A stretch of 58,194 nt of DNA, from NCBI GenBank assembly GCA_014804645.1, contig JAAUZI010000024.1, positions 98,738 to 156,931 on the forward strand, given 5' to 3'. This stretch comes from Lachnospiraceae bacterium. GTDB lineage: Bacteria > Bacillota > Clostridia > Lachnospirales > Lachnospiraceae. Shown one piece after another: positions 8,183 to 17,189 of the stretch (positions are counted from its first letter, which is position 1; every line of letters begins with the position of its first letter). A model generated the notes under the pieces. That model was not told the origin of the DNA. It did not search any database and saw nothing but the letters and a program-made list of their open reading frames with translations. Made by a program: the position numbers and the translations under genes.

Positions 8183-8914
8183 TCAAATTTTTATAAAAAT
8201 TGTGTTTCCTACCTCCATATTTCTGACCCACACAGTCCCATTTTCCTTTGTTATACCATAACAGCATCTGTCTCTGTCTGTCAATGTATCATATAATTGT
8301 TCATACTCATTCCTGGGAACAAAGGGAAACGCCATATGAGTAATCGTTTGCTTTTCAACAGAAAATCCTACGGCTGCAAACAACTCCTCCAACTCTTCCC
8401 TTGCATAAAATCGTATATGACCATCTCTTTTTATCCGCATAAAACGGTCTATAATCTCCCCTCTGTCCTCTGCTGCCCTCACAGGGTCTGAGATCAGCAC
8501 CCGTCCTCCCGGAAGCAGGAGCCGGTATATCTGTTCCACCGCACTCTCCGGATTGGGAAAATGGTGAAAGGCATATCTTGACACGATCAGATCAAAAGTA
8601 TTATCTTCAAAAGGATATGTGATGCCGTCAAAGGTTTGGAGTACCAGGTTGGAGGGCCTGTTTTCCTCCGCTATTGCCCGCACAATATCAATTCCGTGGA
8701 CAAGGGCACATGGATAGGTTTCGGCCAGCGCAAATGCCAGGTAGCCTGTTCCTGTCCCAATATCCAAAATCTTCTTATAATCGCCCCCACGCAGCATATC
8801 CAGCAGCAAACTCCTCTGTTCGTCGTCTCTTATGATCTCTGTGTATGCCTTCCGACGAAGGATTCGGTCAAAACTTTCCCTGGCCTGTCTCACTTTCTCT
8901 GATTCTCTGTCCAT
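8183..8914 (-). CDS. Class I SAM-dependent methyltransferase
   Basis: A 243-residue protein of the UbiE/Methyltransf_11 type. It has motif I ILDIGTGTGY (49-58), an acidic residue after beta 2 (HGIDI), motif FDLIVSRYAFHHF near 108-120, and LLLPGGRVLISDP. A small-molecule substrate is likely but cannot be named. GGAGGGTACAT precedes the ATG. It lies upstream of the ECF sigma gene on the same strand. Confidence 0.85.
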   Translation of the reverse strand: MDRESEKVRQARESFDRILRRKAYTEIIRDDEQRSLLLDMLRGGDYKKILDIGTGTGYLAFALAETYPCALVHGIDIVRAIAEENRPSNLVLQTFDGITYPFEDNTFDLIVSRYAFHHFPNPESAVEQIYRLLLPGGRVLISDPVRAAEDRGEIIDRFMRIKRDGHIRFYAREELEELFAAVGFSVEKQTITHMAFPFVPRNEYEQLYDTLTDRDRCCYGITKENGTVWVRNMEVGNTIFIKI

Positions 8915-8968
8915 ATGTACCCTCCTCTGCCCTTCAAAAACACCGATTACATGTATATTTTACCATAT

Positions 8969-9014
8969 AAAAAAACAGCGGGCCAAGTGCGTATCATACG
9001 CATTTAGCCCGCTG
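8969..9014 (-). terminator. Strong terminator of the helical-bundle gene
   Basis: On the minus strand CAGCGGGC and GCCCGCTG (9007-9014 and 8976-8983) pair, with an inner GCGTATGATACGC palindrome, followed by seven T. It separates the gene at 9093 from the methyltransferase. Confidence 0.9.
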
Positions 9015-9092
9015 CATGTCATTAAATTTGTATCAGATATTGCCTGTTCGGATTTATGATCTTTATGTTAAATCCGTCCTTTGCTCCTCCGG

Positions 9093-9524
9093 CTACAGAT
9101 ATTCCCTCAAATCCTTGATCAGGGTCTCCTCTGCCTGAATGATTTTTTCCGTCAGCTTTTTGCTGTCCTGATCGGCCGCCTGATACTGGTGTAAATATTT
9201 GTACAGAGATTTAACTCCCATATTACAGCCGTCCGTAACCAAATCTGCCACAACTCTGTCGGAATCCTCTCCGGTCAGTTTCATATTGGTTTTCATCCAG
9301 GACATCATTTTTGCCATGGCTGCGGGTTCCTTGCCGTCGTCATGACATTTTGCAAGATACTCGTGGGTCTCGCTCCCCAGTTTGGAATGCGTCGCCTTGC
9401 TCTGAATCAACAGATCTTTCAAATTCGCATCCTTTACATGCTCCATCACATCATCCAGAGAGGTAATACCCATCTTGACCCCGGCATTGCATTCCCTCAG
9501 CAGCTTGATTGTATCGTCTTCCAT
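9093..9524 (-). CDS. Four-helix-bundle protein, ferritin-like (DUF2383-like)
   Basis: A 143-residue cytoplasmic protein, nearly all predicted helix. It has repeated His/Glu/Asp-rich segments (DDVMEHVKD; SKATHSKLGSETHEYLAKCHDDG; IQAEETLIKDLREYL) that resemble ferritin-like or DUF2383 bundles. Two Met-rich turns (AMAKMMSWMKTNMK) are odd. No clear ExxH iron site pair is seen, so metal binding is only a guess. AGAGGAG precedes the ATG, and a perfect 15-base hairpin stands just upstream (9551-9583). It is monocistronic, with a strong terminator after it. Confidence 0.6.
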   Translation of the reverse strand: MEDDTIKLLRECNAGVKMGITSLDDVMEHVKDANLKDLLIQSKATHSKLGSETHEYLAKCHDDGKEPAAMAKMMSWMKTNMKLTGEDSDRVVADLVTDGCNMGVKSLYKYLHQYQAADQDSKKLTEKIIQAEETLIKDLREYL

Positions 9525-9550
9525 TCTTTTACACTCCTCTACCTATACTT

Positions 9551-9583
9551 ATAGTAAACGACATTAGAAATGTCGTTTACTAT
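9551..9583 (-). repeat. Perfect hairpin upstream of the helical-bundle gene
   Basis: Fifteen-base arms (ATAGTAAACGACATT and its complement) around a 3-base loop end about 12 bases before the ribosome-binding site of the 9093-9524 gene. It recalls the TAGTT/AACTA hairpins of the repeat family elsewhere in the window, but the sequence is different. A second, weaker palindrome (GATTCC..GGAATC) is beside it at 9585-9611. Confidence 0.5.
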
Positions 9584-9643
9584 AGATTCCCATTCCGCCC
9601 GGAACGGAATCTTTATTCGGTAGTGTGTGTCAAAAGAAAGAAA

Positions 9644-11353
9644 TTATTCCTTCGGAAGATTAAATTTGGCAATCAGGGAATCCAGCGTGGCCGCCTGAGC
9701 CGCCAGCTCCTGGCTGGTCGCGGAAGACTCCTGAGCCAGCGCCGCATTGGTCTGAATAACATCCGAAATCTGATTGATACCTATTTCGGCCTCTTTCATG
9801 GTAGCGGCCTGATTCTCGGAAACAACACTGACCTCCTTGGAGGAATTGGCAATGGTTCTGATGCCATCCACAACCGTCTCAATGGAACTCACTGCACGGT
9901 TTGCCATCTTGTTGCCGTTTTCTACCTCCTGTATAGCTCCCTCGATCAAAGCTCTGGTATCCACGGCAGACTTGCTGCTCTGCTCCGCCAACTGCCTGAT
10001 CTGATCCGCCACAACCGAGAAACCTCTTCCTGCCTCTCCTGCCCTTGCCGCCTCAATGGAAGCATTCAGTGAGAGCAGATTGGTCTGGGAGGCAATACTC
10101 TCGATCTCGGAGATAATATTGCCGATCTTCTTGGAGGCGTCGTTGATACGATTCATGGCCTCCACCATCTCCCGCATATCCGCGCTGCTGTCGTCCGCCA
10201 CATCCGCATACTTTTGAGACTGATGATAGGCCTCCTGGGCGGACGCCGCCGCCTTCTCTGCGGCATCTGAAATCGTTGTGATCGTGGCCTGCAGCTCCTC
10301 CACTGCGCCTGCCTGTTCCGTAGCGCCCTCCGCAAGGCTCACCCCAGTGTCGGCCAGATGACCGGCCCCCTCCGTCACCTGTACGGAGGACTCCTCGATA
10401 AAACGCATGGTTTCAATCATACGATATTTCAACTGTCTGGAAGCGTCAAACAACTGCTTAAAGTCACCCACATATCTGTTTTTGTCCTTGGACTTTACAG
10501 TAAAGTCGGAATTCGCCATCTCTCCCAGTATGTTTTCCATGTCGGAAATAATAAAGTCGAGAGACTCCGCCATATCCTTGGCTGAGGCAATCATATCCCC
10601 CACCTCATCCTTCGTGTCAGCATCCGGGAAGGGACTGAACAGATCGCCCTTCGCGAACCCTTCCAGCCTGTCTCCCAACCGAATCAGCGGAGTGGAGATA
10701 CCCACGGCAATATTTTTGCCTAAGCGAATGGAAAATACGATAGCCACAGTGATGACTACTGCGATTATCACCATAAGCAAAATACAGATAAACGTCATGG
10801 TGTTGGAAATACTGTCTCCACGTTCCACCTTAATATCCATGATTTCCATCAGTTTATCATTGATATTGTTATACGCAGGCAGCAATTCTGTCCTTGCCAT
10901 GTCCTGAGCCGCATGGGAACGCTCAGCGTCTTCACACGCTCCAAGATCCAGGATCTCTTGGTCAAGCTCCCAATATCCTGTCAATGCACTGGAAATCTCA
11001 TTGTAAATTTTTTTGTTTTCAGCGCTCACCATAGCCGTTTCCAGCTCTGCAAAACTCTGGGTGAACATCTCCTTATTCTCATCATGGTTAACAATCGCGC
11101 TGGCGATGAAATCCGGATCGTCAAAACCGATGCAGGCCCGCAGCGCTGATCTTGTCTCCGAAAAATAGGCCATCGCTTTCCCCACGTCTCCCTGGGCGAA
11201 ACCATAGTCCACCATCGAGTTGGCATAAACTCTCGACACCACCAACAGCACAATCAGCACCACAACCGCAACTGCCGCGGGAATGCTGGTCGCATACACA
11301 AACGCACGCACTAACCGATCCTTGATACGATACTGATTCAGTTTCTTTAACAT
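9644..11353 (-). CDS. Methyl-accepting chemotaxis protein
   Basis: A 569-residue chemoreceptor. TM1 lies at about 17-44, followed by an outside helical domain of about 140 residues (four-helix-bundle type), TM2 at about 185-210, a HAMP linker (GISTPLIRLGDRLEGFAKGDL) and a long cytoplasmic coiled-coil. The conserved hairpin tip (IASQTNLLSLNASIEAARAGE) binds CheA/CheW. The protein ends in NLPKE without a CheR-tethering pentapeptide. The frame is open 31 codons further, but AGGAGG lies just before this ATG. No che or flagellar genes are in the window. It lies downstream of pilT with its own promoter. Confidence 0.92.
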   Translation of the reverse strand: MLKKLNQYRIKDRLVRAFVYATSIPAAVAVVVLIVLLVVSRVYANSMVDYGFAQGDVGKAMAYFSETRSALRACIGFDDPDFIASAIVNHDENKEMFTQSFAELETAMVSAENKKIYNEISSALTGYWELDQEILDLGACEDAERSHAAQDMARTELLPAYNNINDKLMEIMDIKVERGDSISNTMTFICILLMVIIAVVITVAIVFSIRLGKNIAVGISTPLIRLGDRLEGFAKGDLFSPFPDADTKDEVGDMIASAKDMAESLDFIISDMENILGEMANSDFTVKSKDKNRYVGDFKQLFDASRQLKYRMIETMRFIEESSVQVTEGAGHLADTGVSLAEGATEQAGAVEELQATITTISDAAEKAAASAQEAYHQSQKYADVADDSSADMREMVEAMNRINDASKKIGNIISEIESIASQTNLLSLNASIEAARAGEAGRGFSVVADQIRQLAEQSSKSAVDTRALIEGAIQEVENGNKMANRAVSSIETVVDGIRTIANSSKEVSVVSENQAATMKEAEIGINQISDVIQTNAALAQESSATSQELAAQAATLDSLIAKFNLPKE

Positions 11354-11535
11354 CGTTTTTCCTCCTTGCATTATATCATGATTTTGCCTATGGCATGTGA
11401 CAAATGTTTCAGACAAAAAGTCAAAAACTGTCACTACTTCACACATTTATTTACGAAACAGCCTATGTAGATAACTCAAATATACAATATAGAAACTATC
11501 CAACAATCTCGCATCACTTTTTCTGAATAGAATAA

Positions 11536-11564
11536 AGTATAACACAAGATTATTCTTTTGTAAA
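11536..11564 (-). promoter_or_regulatory. Predicted sigma-A promoter of the chemoreceptor gene
   Basis: TTTACA (11559-11564) and TATACT (11536-11541) are 17 bases apart on the minus strand, between the pilT stop and the receptor start. It implies a leader of about 175 bases. It looks like a housekeeping promoter, not the sigma-D type of motility genes. Confidence 0.7.
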
Positions 11565-11598
11565 CAAACTCTAATTGCTTTTTTCTTTATTGCTCTAT

Positions 11599-12651
11599 CT
11601 ATATCTTATTCTCCATGGCATCCGGGTCCTGAGCAAACTGAATCGCCAGCTCTCTGTCGATCCTTCCCTCAAAGTACAGCTGGGAAATGGCCTCATCCAT
11701 GGTAATCATGCCCATCTTGCGGTTGGTCTGCATGACAGACGCCAGTTGGTGGGACTTGCCCTCACGGATCAGGTTCCGCACTGCATGATTGGCATGCATG
11801 ACCTCAAAGGCCGCCACTCGCCCCCGGCCATCCGCCGTAGGAATCAATTGCTGGGAGATAACCGCCTCCAGCACGTTGGCCAGCTGTACACGAATCTGCT
11901 GCTGCTGGTGGGGCGGGAACACGTCGATCACACGGTCCACAGTGCTGGCAGCGCCTATGGTATGTAGGGTGGAAAGCACCAGATGGCCTGTCTCCGCCGC
12001 GGTGATAGCCACGCTGATTGTCTCAAAGTCACGCATCTCACCCACCAGAATCACGTCCGGGTCCTCACGCAGAGCCGCGCGCAGAGCGTTGGCATAAGTC
12101 TCGGAATCCAGACCGATCTCTCTCTGATTGACCATGGACATCTTGTGCTGGTGCAGATACTCTATGGGGTCCTCCAGCGTGATTACATGCGCGTCTCTGT
12201 TGTTGTTGATCTTGTCAATAATTGCTGCCAGAGTGGTGGACTTACCGCTGCCGGTAGGCCCTGTCACCAGAACCAGTCCCCTCTTCCTCTGATACAGGTC
12301 CACAACGGACACGGGCACACCCAGCTCCTCGGGAGCAGGCACTTTAGTGCCCACCAGACGAAAGGCCATGGCTACGGAACCTCTCTGCTTGTAGGCGTTA
12401 ACTCTATAACGTCCCACGTTGGGAATGGAAAAGGACATATCGTACTCGCCCCTCTCCTCAAAACGATCTCTCTGAACCTCCGTCATAATGGACAGCAGCA
12501 CATCCAGAGTGTCCGCAGGCAGCATCCTGGGATAATTCATGGTAATCAGATTGCCGTTCACACGCATCTTAGGCGGTATGCCAACGGTCAGATGCACATC
12601 CGATGCACCCGCCTCCTTGGCCGCTGACAAAATTTCTTCAATCGTAGGCAT
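11599..12651 (-). CDS. pilT: Type IV pilus retraction ATPase PilT
   Basis: A 350-residue hexameric ATPase that disassembles type IV pili. It has the N-terminal PAS-like domain (1-110), Walker A GPTGSGKST (131-139), the Asp box LEDPIEYLH, the Walker B region REDPDVILVGEMRD, the His box STLHTIGA, and the PilT-specific AVRNLIREGK element (AIRNLIRE in other family members) that marks it as PilT and not PilB. AGAGGAAAAAG precedes the ATG. No other pilus gene is nearby, so the pilus genes must be elsewhere if they exist; proximity to a chemoreceptor hints at directed surface motility. Confidence 0.93.
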   Translation of the reverse strand: MPTIEEILSAAKEAGASDVHLTVGIPPKMRVNGNLITMNYPRMLPADTLDVLLSIMTEVQRDRFEERGEYDMSFSIPNVGRYRVNAYKQRGSVAMAFRLVGTKVPAPEELGVPVSVVDLYQRKRGLVLVTGPTGSGKSTTLAAIIDKINNNRDAHVITLEDPIEYLHQHKMSMVNQREIGLDSETYANALRAALREDPDVILVGEMRDFETISVAITAAETGHLVLSTLHTIGAASTVDRVIDVFPPHQQQQIRVQLANVLEAVISQQLIPTADGRGRVAAFEVMHANHAVRNLIREGKSHQLASVMQTNRKMGMITMDEAISQLYFEGRIDRELAIQFAQDPDAMENKI

Positions 12652-12788
12652 ACTTTTTCCTCTTTTCCGCTCTTTATAGTATACATTGAAGACTAAAATA
12701 GTCCGATTGTCCGAATACCTTTATTTTACATGAAAAAGTGGCTGATGGCAAGCATCTATTGCTATTGGGCTGAAGATTATTTCAAAGG

Positions 12789-13847
12789 CTATTTAGTATT
12801 TCGATATGAGGTGTAGTCATATATGGAATATAGTTCATAAAGAGTATTGTAATACTCTTCCAGATTTTCATATGTCAACTCTCCCTCTCCCTCCGCCATC
12901 ATCTGTAAAATCTCGGAATTGACCCATTCCCCATAGTGCATCGTGTCCGTATAATTGTCCAGATTTTCAGTAATATCAATCCTATAACTAAAATCAAAAA
13001 CTTGGATATTATCGGCGGATAACAACATTTCTACTCCCATTTTCTGCGCTTCCAACTGGGCATTCAGTTGCTTTGTCCTTACAAGTGCCTCCCAATAGCA
13101 TATGCTATATGGAGGAAAGAAAAGATAAAAGGTCGTATCTGGGTACTGTTTCGCCAGTTTCACAAAATTTTCATTCACATTTTCCTGAATCCGCTCTATA
13201 TCCTCCTCTGTCAGTCTCCACTCCTCTTCCCTCTCTTCAATCAAGTCAAAGGAAGCCAAAACACTTGCTGTGCCAAAAGATTTGTATTGATTCCAGTTTC
13301 CATATTCATCCATGGTTGTGGTTTTTTGTCCTGACCGAGTATAATTTAATACGGCAATTGTTTTGGGAACCACATCCTTATTCAATAAATAGTTTACATC
13401 ATTAAAGGGATTGTTGTCATATAAATATACCGGATATCCCTCATACTCGTCTTGGAAGGCCGAATAATTAAGACGATTTCCGTCCAAGCTGCACAGCACA
13501 TTTTTCACATTAGCGTTATGGGAAAGTGCCCTTCTAATATTTTCACAGGATTCATGATAACTGGCCCCCGAATTTGCAATCTTGACCGATGCCGCTTCCC
13601 AAAGTTCATCAAATTCACTGCATTTAAAATTCTGGCACATGCTAGTTCCTGTGATAATGCTGTCATACTCGTAGTGCCGTACAATACCGTCATTTTGATA
13701 ACGTTCATCTTTAAGTGGATACTCTAAAAAATCCTGCCCCCTGTGATAGTGCAAAAATGGATCCACCAATATAGTTACCCCGGCCAACATAATCAATATT
13801 GCCAGCGTCCCCCCTATTACAATAGCATTCCATCTCTTTTCTTTCAT
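12789..13847 (-). CDS. SGNH-hydrolase-like membrane-anchored partner of MBOAT
   Basis: A 352-residue protein with one N-terminal membrane segment (about 8-28) and an outside domain. It holds an SGNH block I-like IITGTSMCQNF (65-75, Ser 69 as candidate nucleophile) and a DTMH (DxxH) near residue 303, which would complete a Ser-Asp-His triad. Such AlgX/DltD-like proteins work with MBOAT acyltransferases to O-acylate a cell-surface polymer. It follows the MBOAT gene by 18 bases, which supports this pairing. The Shine-Dalgarno site (AGGA, about 11 bases off) is weak, suggesting translational coupling. The acceptor polymer is unknown. Confidence 0.75.
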   Translation of the reverse strand: MKEKRWNAIVIGGTLAILIMLAGVTILVDPFLHYHRGQDFLEYPLKDERYQNDGIVRHYEYDSIITGTSMCQNFKCSEFDELWEAASVKIANSGASYHESCENIRRALSHNANVKNVLCSLDGNRLNYSAFQDEYEGYPVYLYDNNPFNDVNYLLNKDVVPKTIAVLNYTRSGQKTTTMDEYGNWNQYKSFGTASVLASFDLIEEREEEWRLTEEDIERIQENVNENFVKLAKQYPDTTFYLFFPPYSICYWEALVRTKQLNAQLEAQKMGVEMLLSADNIQVFDFSYRIDITENLDNYTDTMHYGEWVNSEILQMMAEGEGELTYENLEEYYNTLYELYSIYDYTSYRNTK

Positions 13848-13865
13848 GTCTGCACCATTCCTGTT

Positions 13866-15326
13866 CTAGAAATTGAAATATATAAAAGTCGTCAACCCGG
13901 AAAGCGATACAATAGACCACACCAACAGAATAATGCTTCCTATTGCATTACCTGCATTCGGTACAAATTTTCTCTCATGACAGTTGCGGGGAACCAAAGC
14001 TAAAAATAGAGCTATGACCAAAACAATACCCATATGCACAAATGGAAATTGATCCACAAACGCTTTGAGAACTGCCACATGTTCTTCCACATAGGTAAAC
14101 TCTAACAGTTCAAATTGTTCCAGCAATGTCCTGTTTAACTGCCACTTCCAAGGGGCGGTCAGTTTGCCATAAAGAGTGGCTGCACTGCTTAGGGAATCGG
14201 CCCGAAAAAGAATCCATGTCAAGTCAATAAAAGCAAATGTGATCAGCCGACAAATCAGCCGGGGGACTTTATCCCAAATGCGCTTAAACAATCTGTAAAG
14301 GACGCTGGCTATACCATGAACCAGCCCCCATAAAATAAAAGTCCACCCTGCTCCGTGCCAAATACCACTGACTGCAAAGACAATCAGAACATTTATCCAA
14401 GTGCGGACTTTTCCTCTGCGGTTTCCCCCCAATGGAAAATAAAGATATTTATGTAGAAATCTGGTGAGCGTCATATGCCATCTCTGCCAGAATTCATGTA
14501 TGGAGGCTGCCTTATATGGAGAGTTAAAATTCAGAGGCAATTCAAAATGAAACATATTGGCAATTCCGCAGGCCATATCACAATACCCACTAAAATCAAA
14601 ATAGAGCTGTAGGGTATATAAAACAGATACTATTACTACATCCACAGATGTCAATACTTGCGGATTAGCAAACCCCCAGTCTGCTCCTCTACCCAATGTA
14701 TCCGCAATCATTACCTTTTTAAATAGCCCTATCGCAAAAAGATGAATTCCACAAGCCAGCTTTTCTTGGCTAAGTTTCTTTCTTGACTTATCTTGAAATT
14801 GCGGTATCATCTCGCTATGTAGTACAATGGGACCCGCTACCAGTTGCGGAAAAAAAGTGACAAACAGGGCATAATCAACTATTCTGTAATCTTTTGTCTC
14901 CATCCGGTAAGAATCCACTAAATAGGATATCTGCTGGAATGTAAAAAAACTGATCCCCAGAGGCATCAATATCTTCTTGATTTCAAAATCCGTCCGAAAC
15001 CATGCGTTGGTGTTTTCCAAAAAGAAATTGAAATACTTATAATAAAAAATCACGCCTAAATTGATAAAAATTCCGATTGCCAAAAAAATTTTGCCTTTCA
15101 GATTCTTATCCTGTCTGCAAAGTATTTTAGCATATAAAAAGTTAAATATAACACTTCCTACAATCAATGCCAAGTATGAAATGTGAAAATAGGCATAAAA
15201 CCACAGTGACAGGCCGACAAGCACCCATTTGGCCCCTTCTTCTCTTCTCAATCTGTTAAGTCCAAAATACAGTGCCAGAGCCACTGGTAAAAAAAACAGG
15301 ATAAATATATATGAATTAAACAGCAA
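13866..15326 (-). CDS. MBOAT family O-acyltransferase
   Basis: A 486-residue polytopic membrane protein of the DltB/AlgI type. The signature FPQLVAGPI (near 164), the YFDFSGYCDMACGIANM block, the FWQRWHMTLTRFLHKYLYFPLGG block and the catalytic His in VSGIWHGAGW (near 326) are all present. It moves acyl groups across the membrane to an outside acceptor. The start is TTG, chosen because AAAGGAG lies 8 bases before it and no ATG fits. It sits between a large membrane protein (57-base gap) and the SGNH partner. Not a full dlt operon: no DltA/DltC is present. Confidence 0.92.
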   Translation of the reverse strand: MLFNSYIFILFFLPVALALYFGLNRLRREEGAKWVLVGLSLWFYAYFHISYLALIVGSVIFNFLYAKILCRQDKNLKGKIFLAIGIFINLGVIFYYKYFNFFLENTNAWFRTDFEIKKILMPLGISFFTFQQISYLVDSYRMETKDYRIVDYALFVTFFPQLVAGPIVLHSEMIPQFQDKSRKKLSQEKLACGIHLFAIGLFKKVMIADTLGRGADWGFANPQVLTSVDVVIVSVLYTLQLYFDFSGYCDMACGIANMFHFELPLNFNSPYKAASIHEFWQRWHMTLTRFLHKYLYFPLGGNRRGKVRTWINVLIVFAVSGIWHGAGWTFILWGLVHGIASVLYRLFKRIWDKVPRLICRLITFAFIDLTWILFRADSLSSAATLYGKLTAPWKWQLNRTLLEQFELLEFTYVEEHVAVLKAFVDQFPFVHMGIVLVIALFLALVPRNCHERKFVPNAGNAIGSIILLVWSIVSLSGLTTFIYFNF

Positions 15327-15383
15327 CGGCTTATCTCCTTTCTACATTAACAATTCCATCCGTCTCAATAAATATCCAAACGG

Positions 15384-17039
15384 TTACTGTCTTCTTCTGA
15401 AACCATCCTTCAAACCATCTCCGCGCAGCTCAATATCCGCTTGTGTAGGCGCTGCCGGAAACAGATCATATCCGGTCAATGCTCCCACAACTGGTTTGTA
15501 AAATGTAACTCCATCAATCTCGTAGCTTTCCAGTTCGTAAGTACCATAGTCAGCTTGCCAGATATAACACTCGACCAGCCTACAGCCATAGATATATTTG
15601 CCCATGACAAATAATTTGTAAAAACCATAAAATATCAGTACAAAATATATTATATTCTGCAATCTTTTCCAGTTCAGCCGAGTGAATAGCCATCCTATTG
15701 TCACAAAGTCCAACAAAAGCACATATGCATAACCATAACGCATCAAAGGCGCACTCAATTGCCAGAACAAATAAGAACAAACGAGAGTTCCCAATACCAG
15801 CAGCATATCCAGTTCTTTCCACTTTTTCTTAGAGAACACCCAAACTGCTGCTCCTATAAATACCAGAATACAGATTACATTGCCCAGAATCAAAAGTTTC
15901 TCTGTACCGGAAAGAGTGCTTCTAAACCAATTGGGCAGCCACTGTGTAATTGGTGTATCTAAAAGCGATATATTATACAACGCCTTTCCCCATGCTGAAA
16001 TCTGCGCCGCATCCACTTCTATTAACGCTGCGTCCATCTTCCAATCTACTTGGAACAAATCTAGTTTCGGAAAAGGATACAACAACCAGCCGGAAATCAC
16101 TATCGTCCGCACAAACCAGGGAACAGCCACTGCTATCCCCATACCCAGATACAGAAAAATATCCTTTATACGCTTTTTCTTGATCAGCGAGTATGCTGGT
16201 TTTACTAAAAGCAACAGGATAAGTCCTGCTGTCAATTTCAGCGTCAGGGCATACACTCCCATCACACAGAGCAAAGAAAAGGGGGCGGACTCTTTTTCTT
16301 CTTCCAGTGAATCCAACCATTTAATTACAATAAAAAAAATAATACACATGATGGGATAGTCTGATGCCGGTGAAACGACTTCATCCACGATGGTAGTTAG
16401 ATAGTAAATGGCCCCTACTCTGGCATAGTTGCTCAAACTAATCTGACGTTTCTTCCAACTCATCGTAATATTCAGCGCTGTAATACTCAACAAGAAGGCA
16501 AAAAATCCGCTCACGGTGTGCAGGGATTTTCCCACTAAAAATTTCATGCTATAGAGGGCACTTAAGGGAAAAAAGGAACTATTATACGCGAATCGCTCAT
16601 GCAGGTTACCAAGACCTGGAACCACTCCATACTCCTCAATCCAGCGGATGTTCTGGGCATGGTAAAGATCTGTGTCAATATGAATATAACCTCGGGACGT
16701 AAAAAAAGCCCACAACAGGAATAGTATGGGTATCAGCACCTTTTTCACAACAGATATCTCTTTCCACCATTCTCCCAAGCTCTTCCATATCTGTCTGTGT
16801 AGCAGAAAAAGCACCACTGCGCATACGAGCAGAAGAACCAAATTAGCAATTGCGCCAACCTTATAGAAAAGACTGAAAACCTCTGCATATACTGTCACCG
16901 CCACCAATCCCGCCATCAGTATGCTGTCAAGTCTCCGTATGCGATAATGTAGCCATTTCTCCATCAGGTATTCGATGCCATATCCAACACAAAATATTGT
17001 TAGTGTAATGTATAGCCAATTCAGTCCTACGCTCAGCAT
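15384..17039 (-). CDS. Polytopic membrane protein, LIC_10190-like (possible GT-C glycosyltransferase)
   Basis: A 551-residue protein with about 12 hydrophobic segments. A loop after the first few contains RGYIHIDTDLYHAQNIRWIEEYG and LHERFAYNSSFFPLSALYS, which resembles the LIC_10190 family and the acidic first loop of GT-C enzymes that use lipid-linked sugars. The C-terminal about 70 residues are soluble. An ATG 16 codons upstream is possible; GGGAAAGGGAAAG favours this one. It is first in an operon with MBOAT and the SGNH partner, so a role in assembling the acylated surface glycan is a fair inference. Confidence 0.65.
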   Translation of the reverse strand: MLSVGLNWLYITLTIFCVGYGIEYLMEKWLHYRIRRLDSILMAGLVAVTVYAEVFSLFYKVGAIANLVLLLVCAVVLFLLHRQIWKSLGEWWKEISVVKKVLIPILFLLWAFFTSRGYIHIDTDLYHAQNIRWIEEYGVVPGLGNLHERFAYNSSFFPLSALYSMKFLVGKSLHTVSGFFAFLLSITALNITMSWKKRQISLSNYARVGAIYYLTTIVDEVVSPASDYPIMCIIFFIVIKWLDSLEEEKESAPFSLLCVMGVYALTLKLTAGLILLLLVKPAYSLIKKKRIKDIFLYLGMGIAVAVPWFVRTIVISGWLLYPFPKLDLFQVDWKMDAALIEVDAAQISAWGKALYNISLLDTPITQWLPNWFRSTLSGTEKLLILGNVICILVFIGAAVWVFSKKKWKELDMLLVLGTLVCSYLFWQLSAPLMRYGYAYVLLLDFVTIGWLFTRLNWKRLQNIIYFVLIFYGFYKLFVMGKYIYGCRLVECYIWQADYGTYELESYEIDGVTFYKPVVGALTGYDLFPAAPTQADIELRGDGLKDGFRRRQ

Positions 17040-17157
17040 ATACTTTCCCTTTCCCAAATAAATCTTACATATACCCAACACATACATCCAAGAATTAAAG
17101 TCTTGCAGCCTAGGGCATAACTTGCAAGTATTTCAATAAAATCCTTAAATAATTACT

Positions 17158-17186
17158 ATTATATACTATGCATGATATGATTGCAA
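17158..17186 (-). promoter_or_regulatory. Predicted promoter of the envelope module
   Basis: TTGCAA (17181-17186) and TATAAT (17158-17163) are 17 bases apart on the minus strand, about 115 bases upstream of the LIC_10190-like gene. It would drive the three-gene module ending at 12789. Confidence 0.75.
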
Positions 17187-17189
17187 TTG

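Noticed and set aside
9585..9611. GATTCC..GGAATC hairpin as terminator of the chemoreceptor gene
   Set aside because: The stem is interrupted and no T-run follows on the minus strand; it was left as a note beside the 9551 hairpin.
11380..11390. TATAAT just before the chemoreceptor ribosome-binding site as its promoter
   Set aside because: A start there would fall inside the Shine-Dalgarno site and no -35 is at 17 bases; the TTTACA/TATACT pair at 11536-11564 is better.
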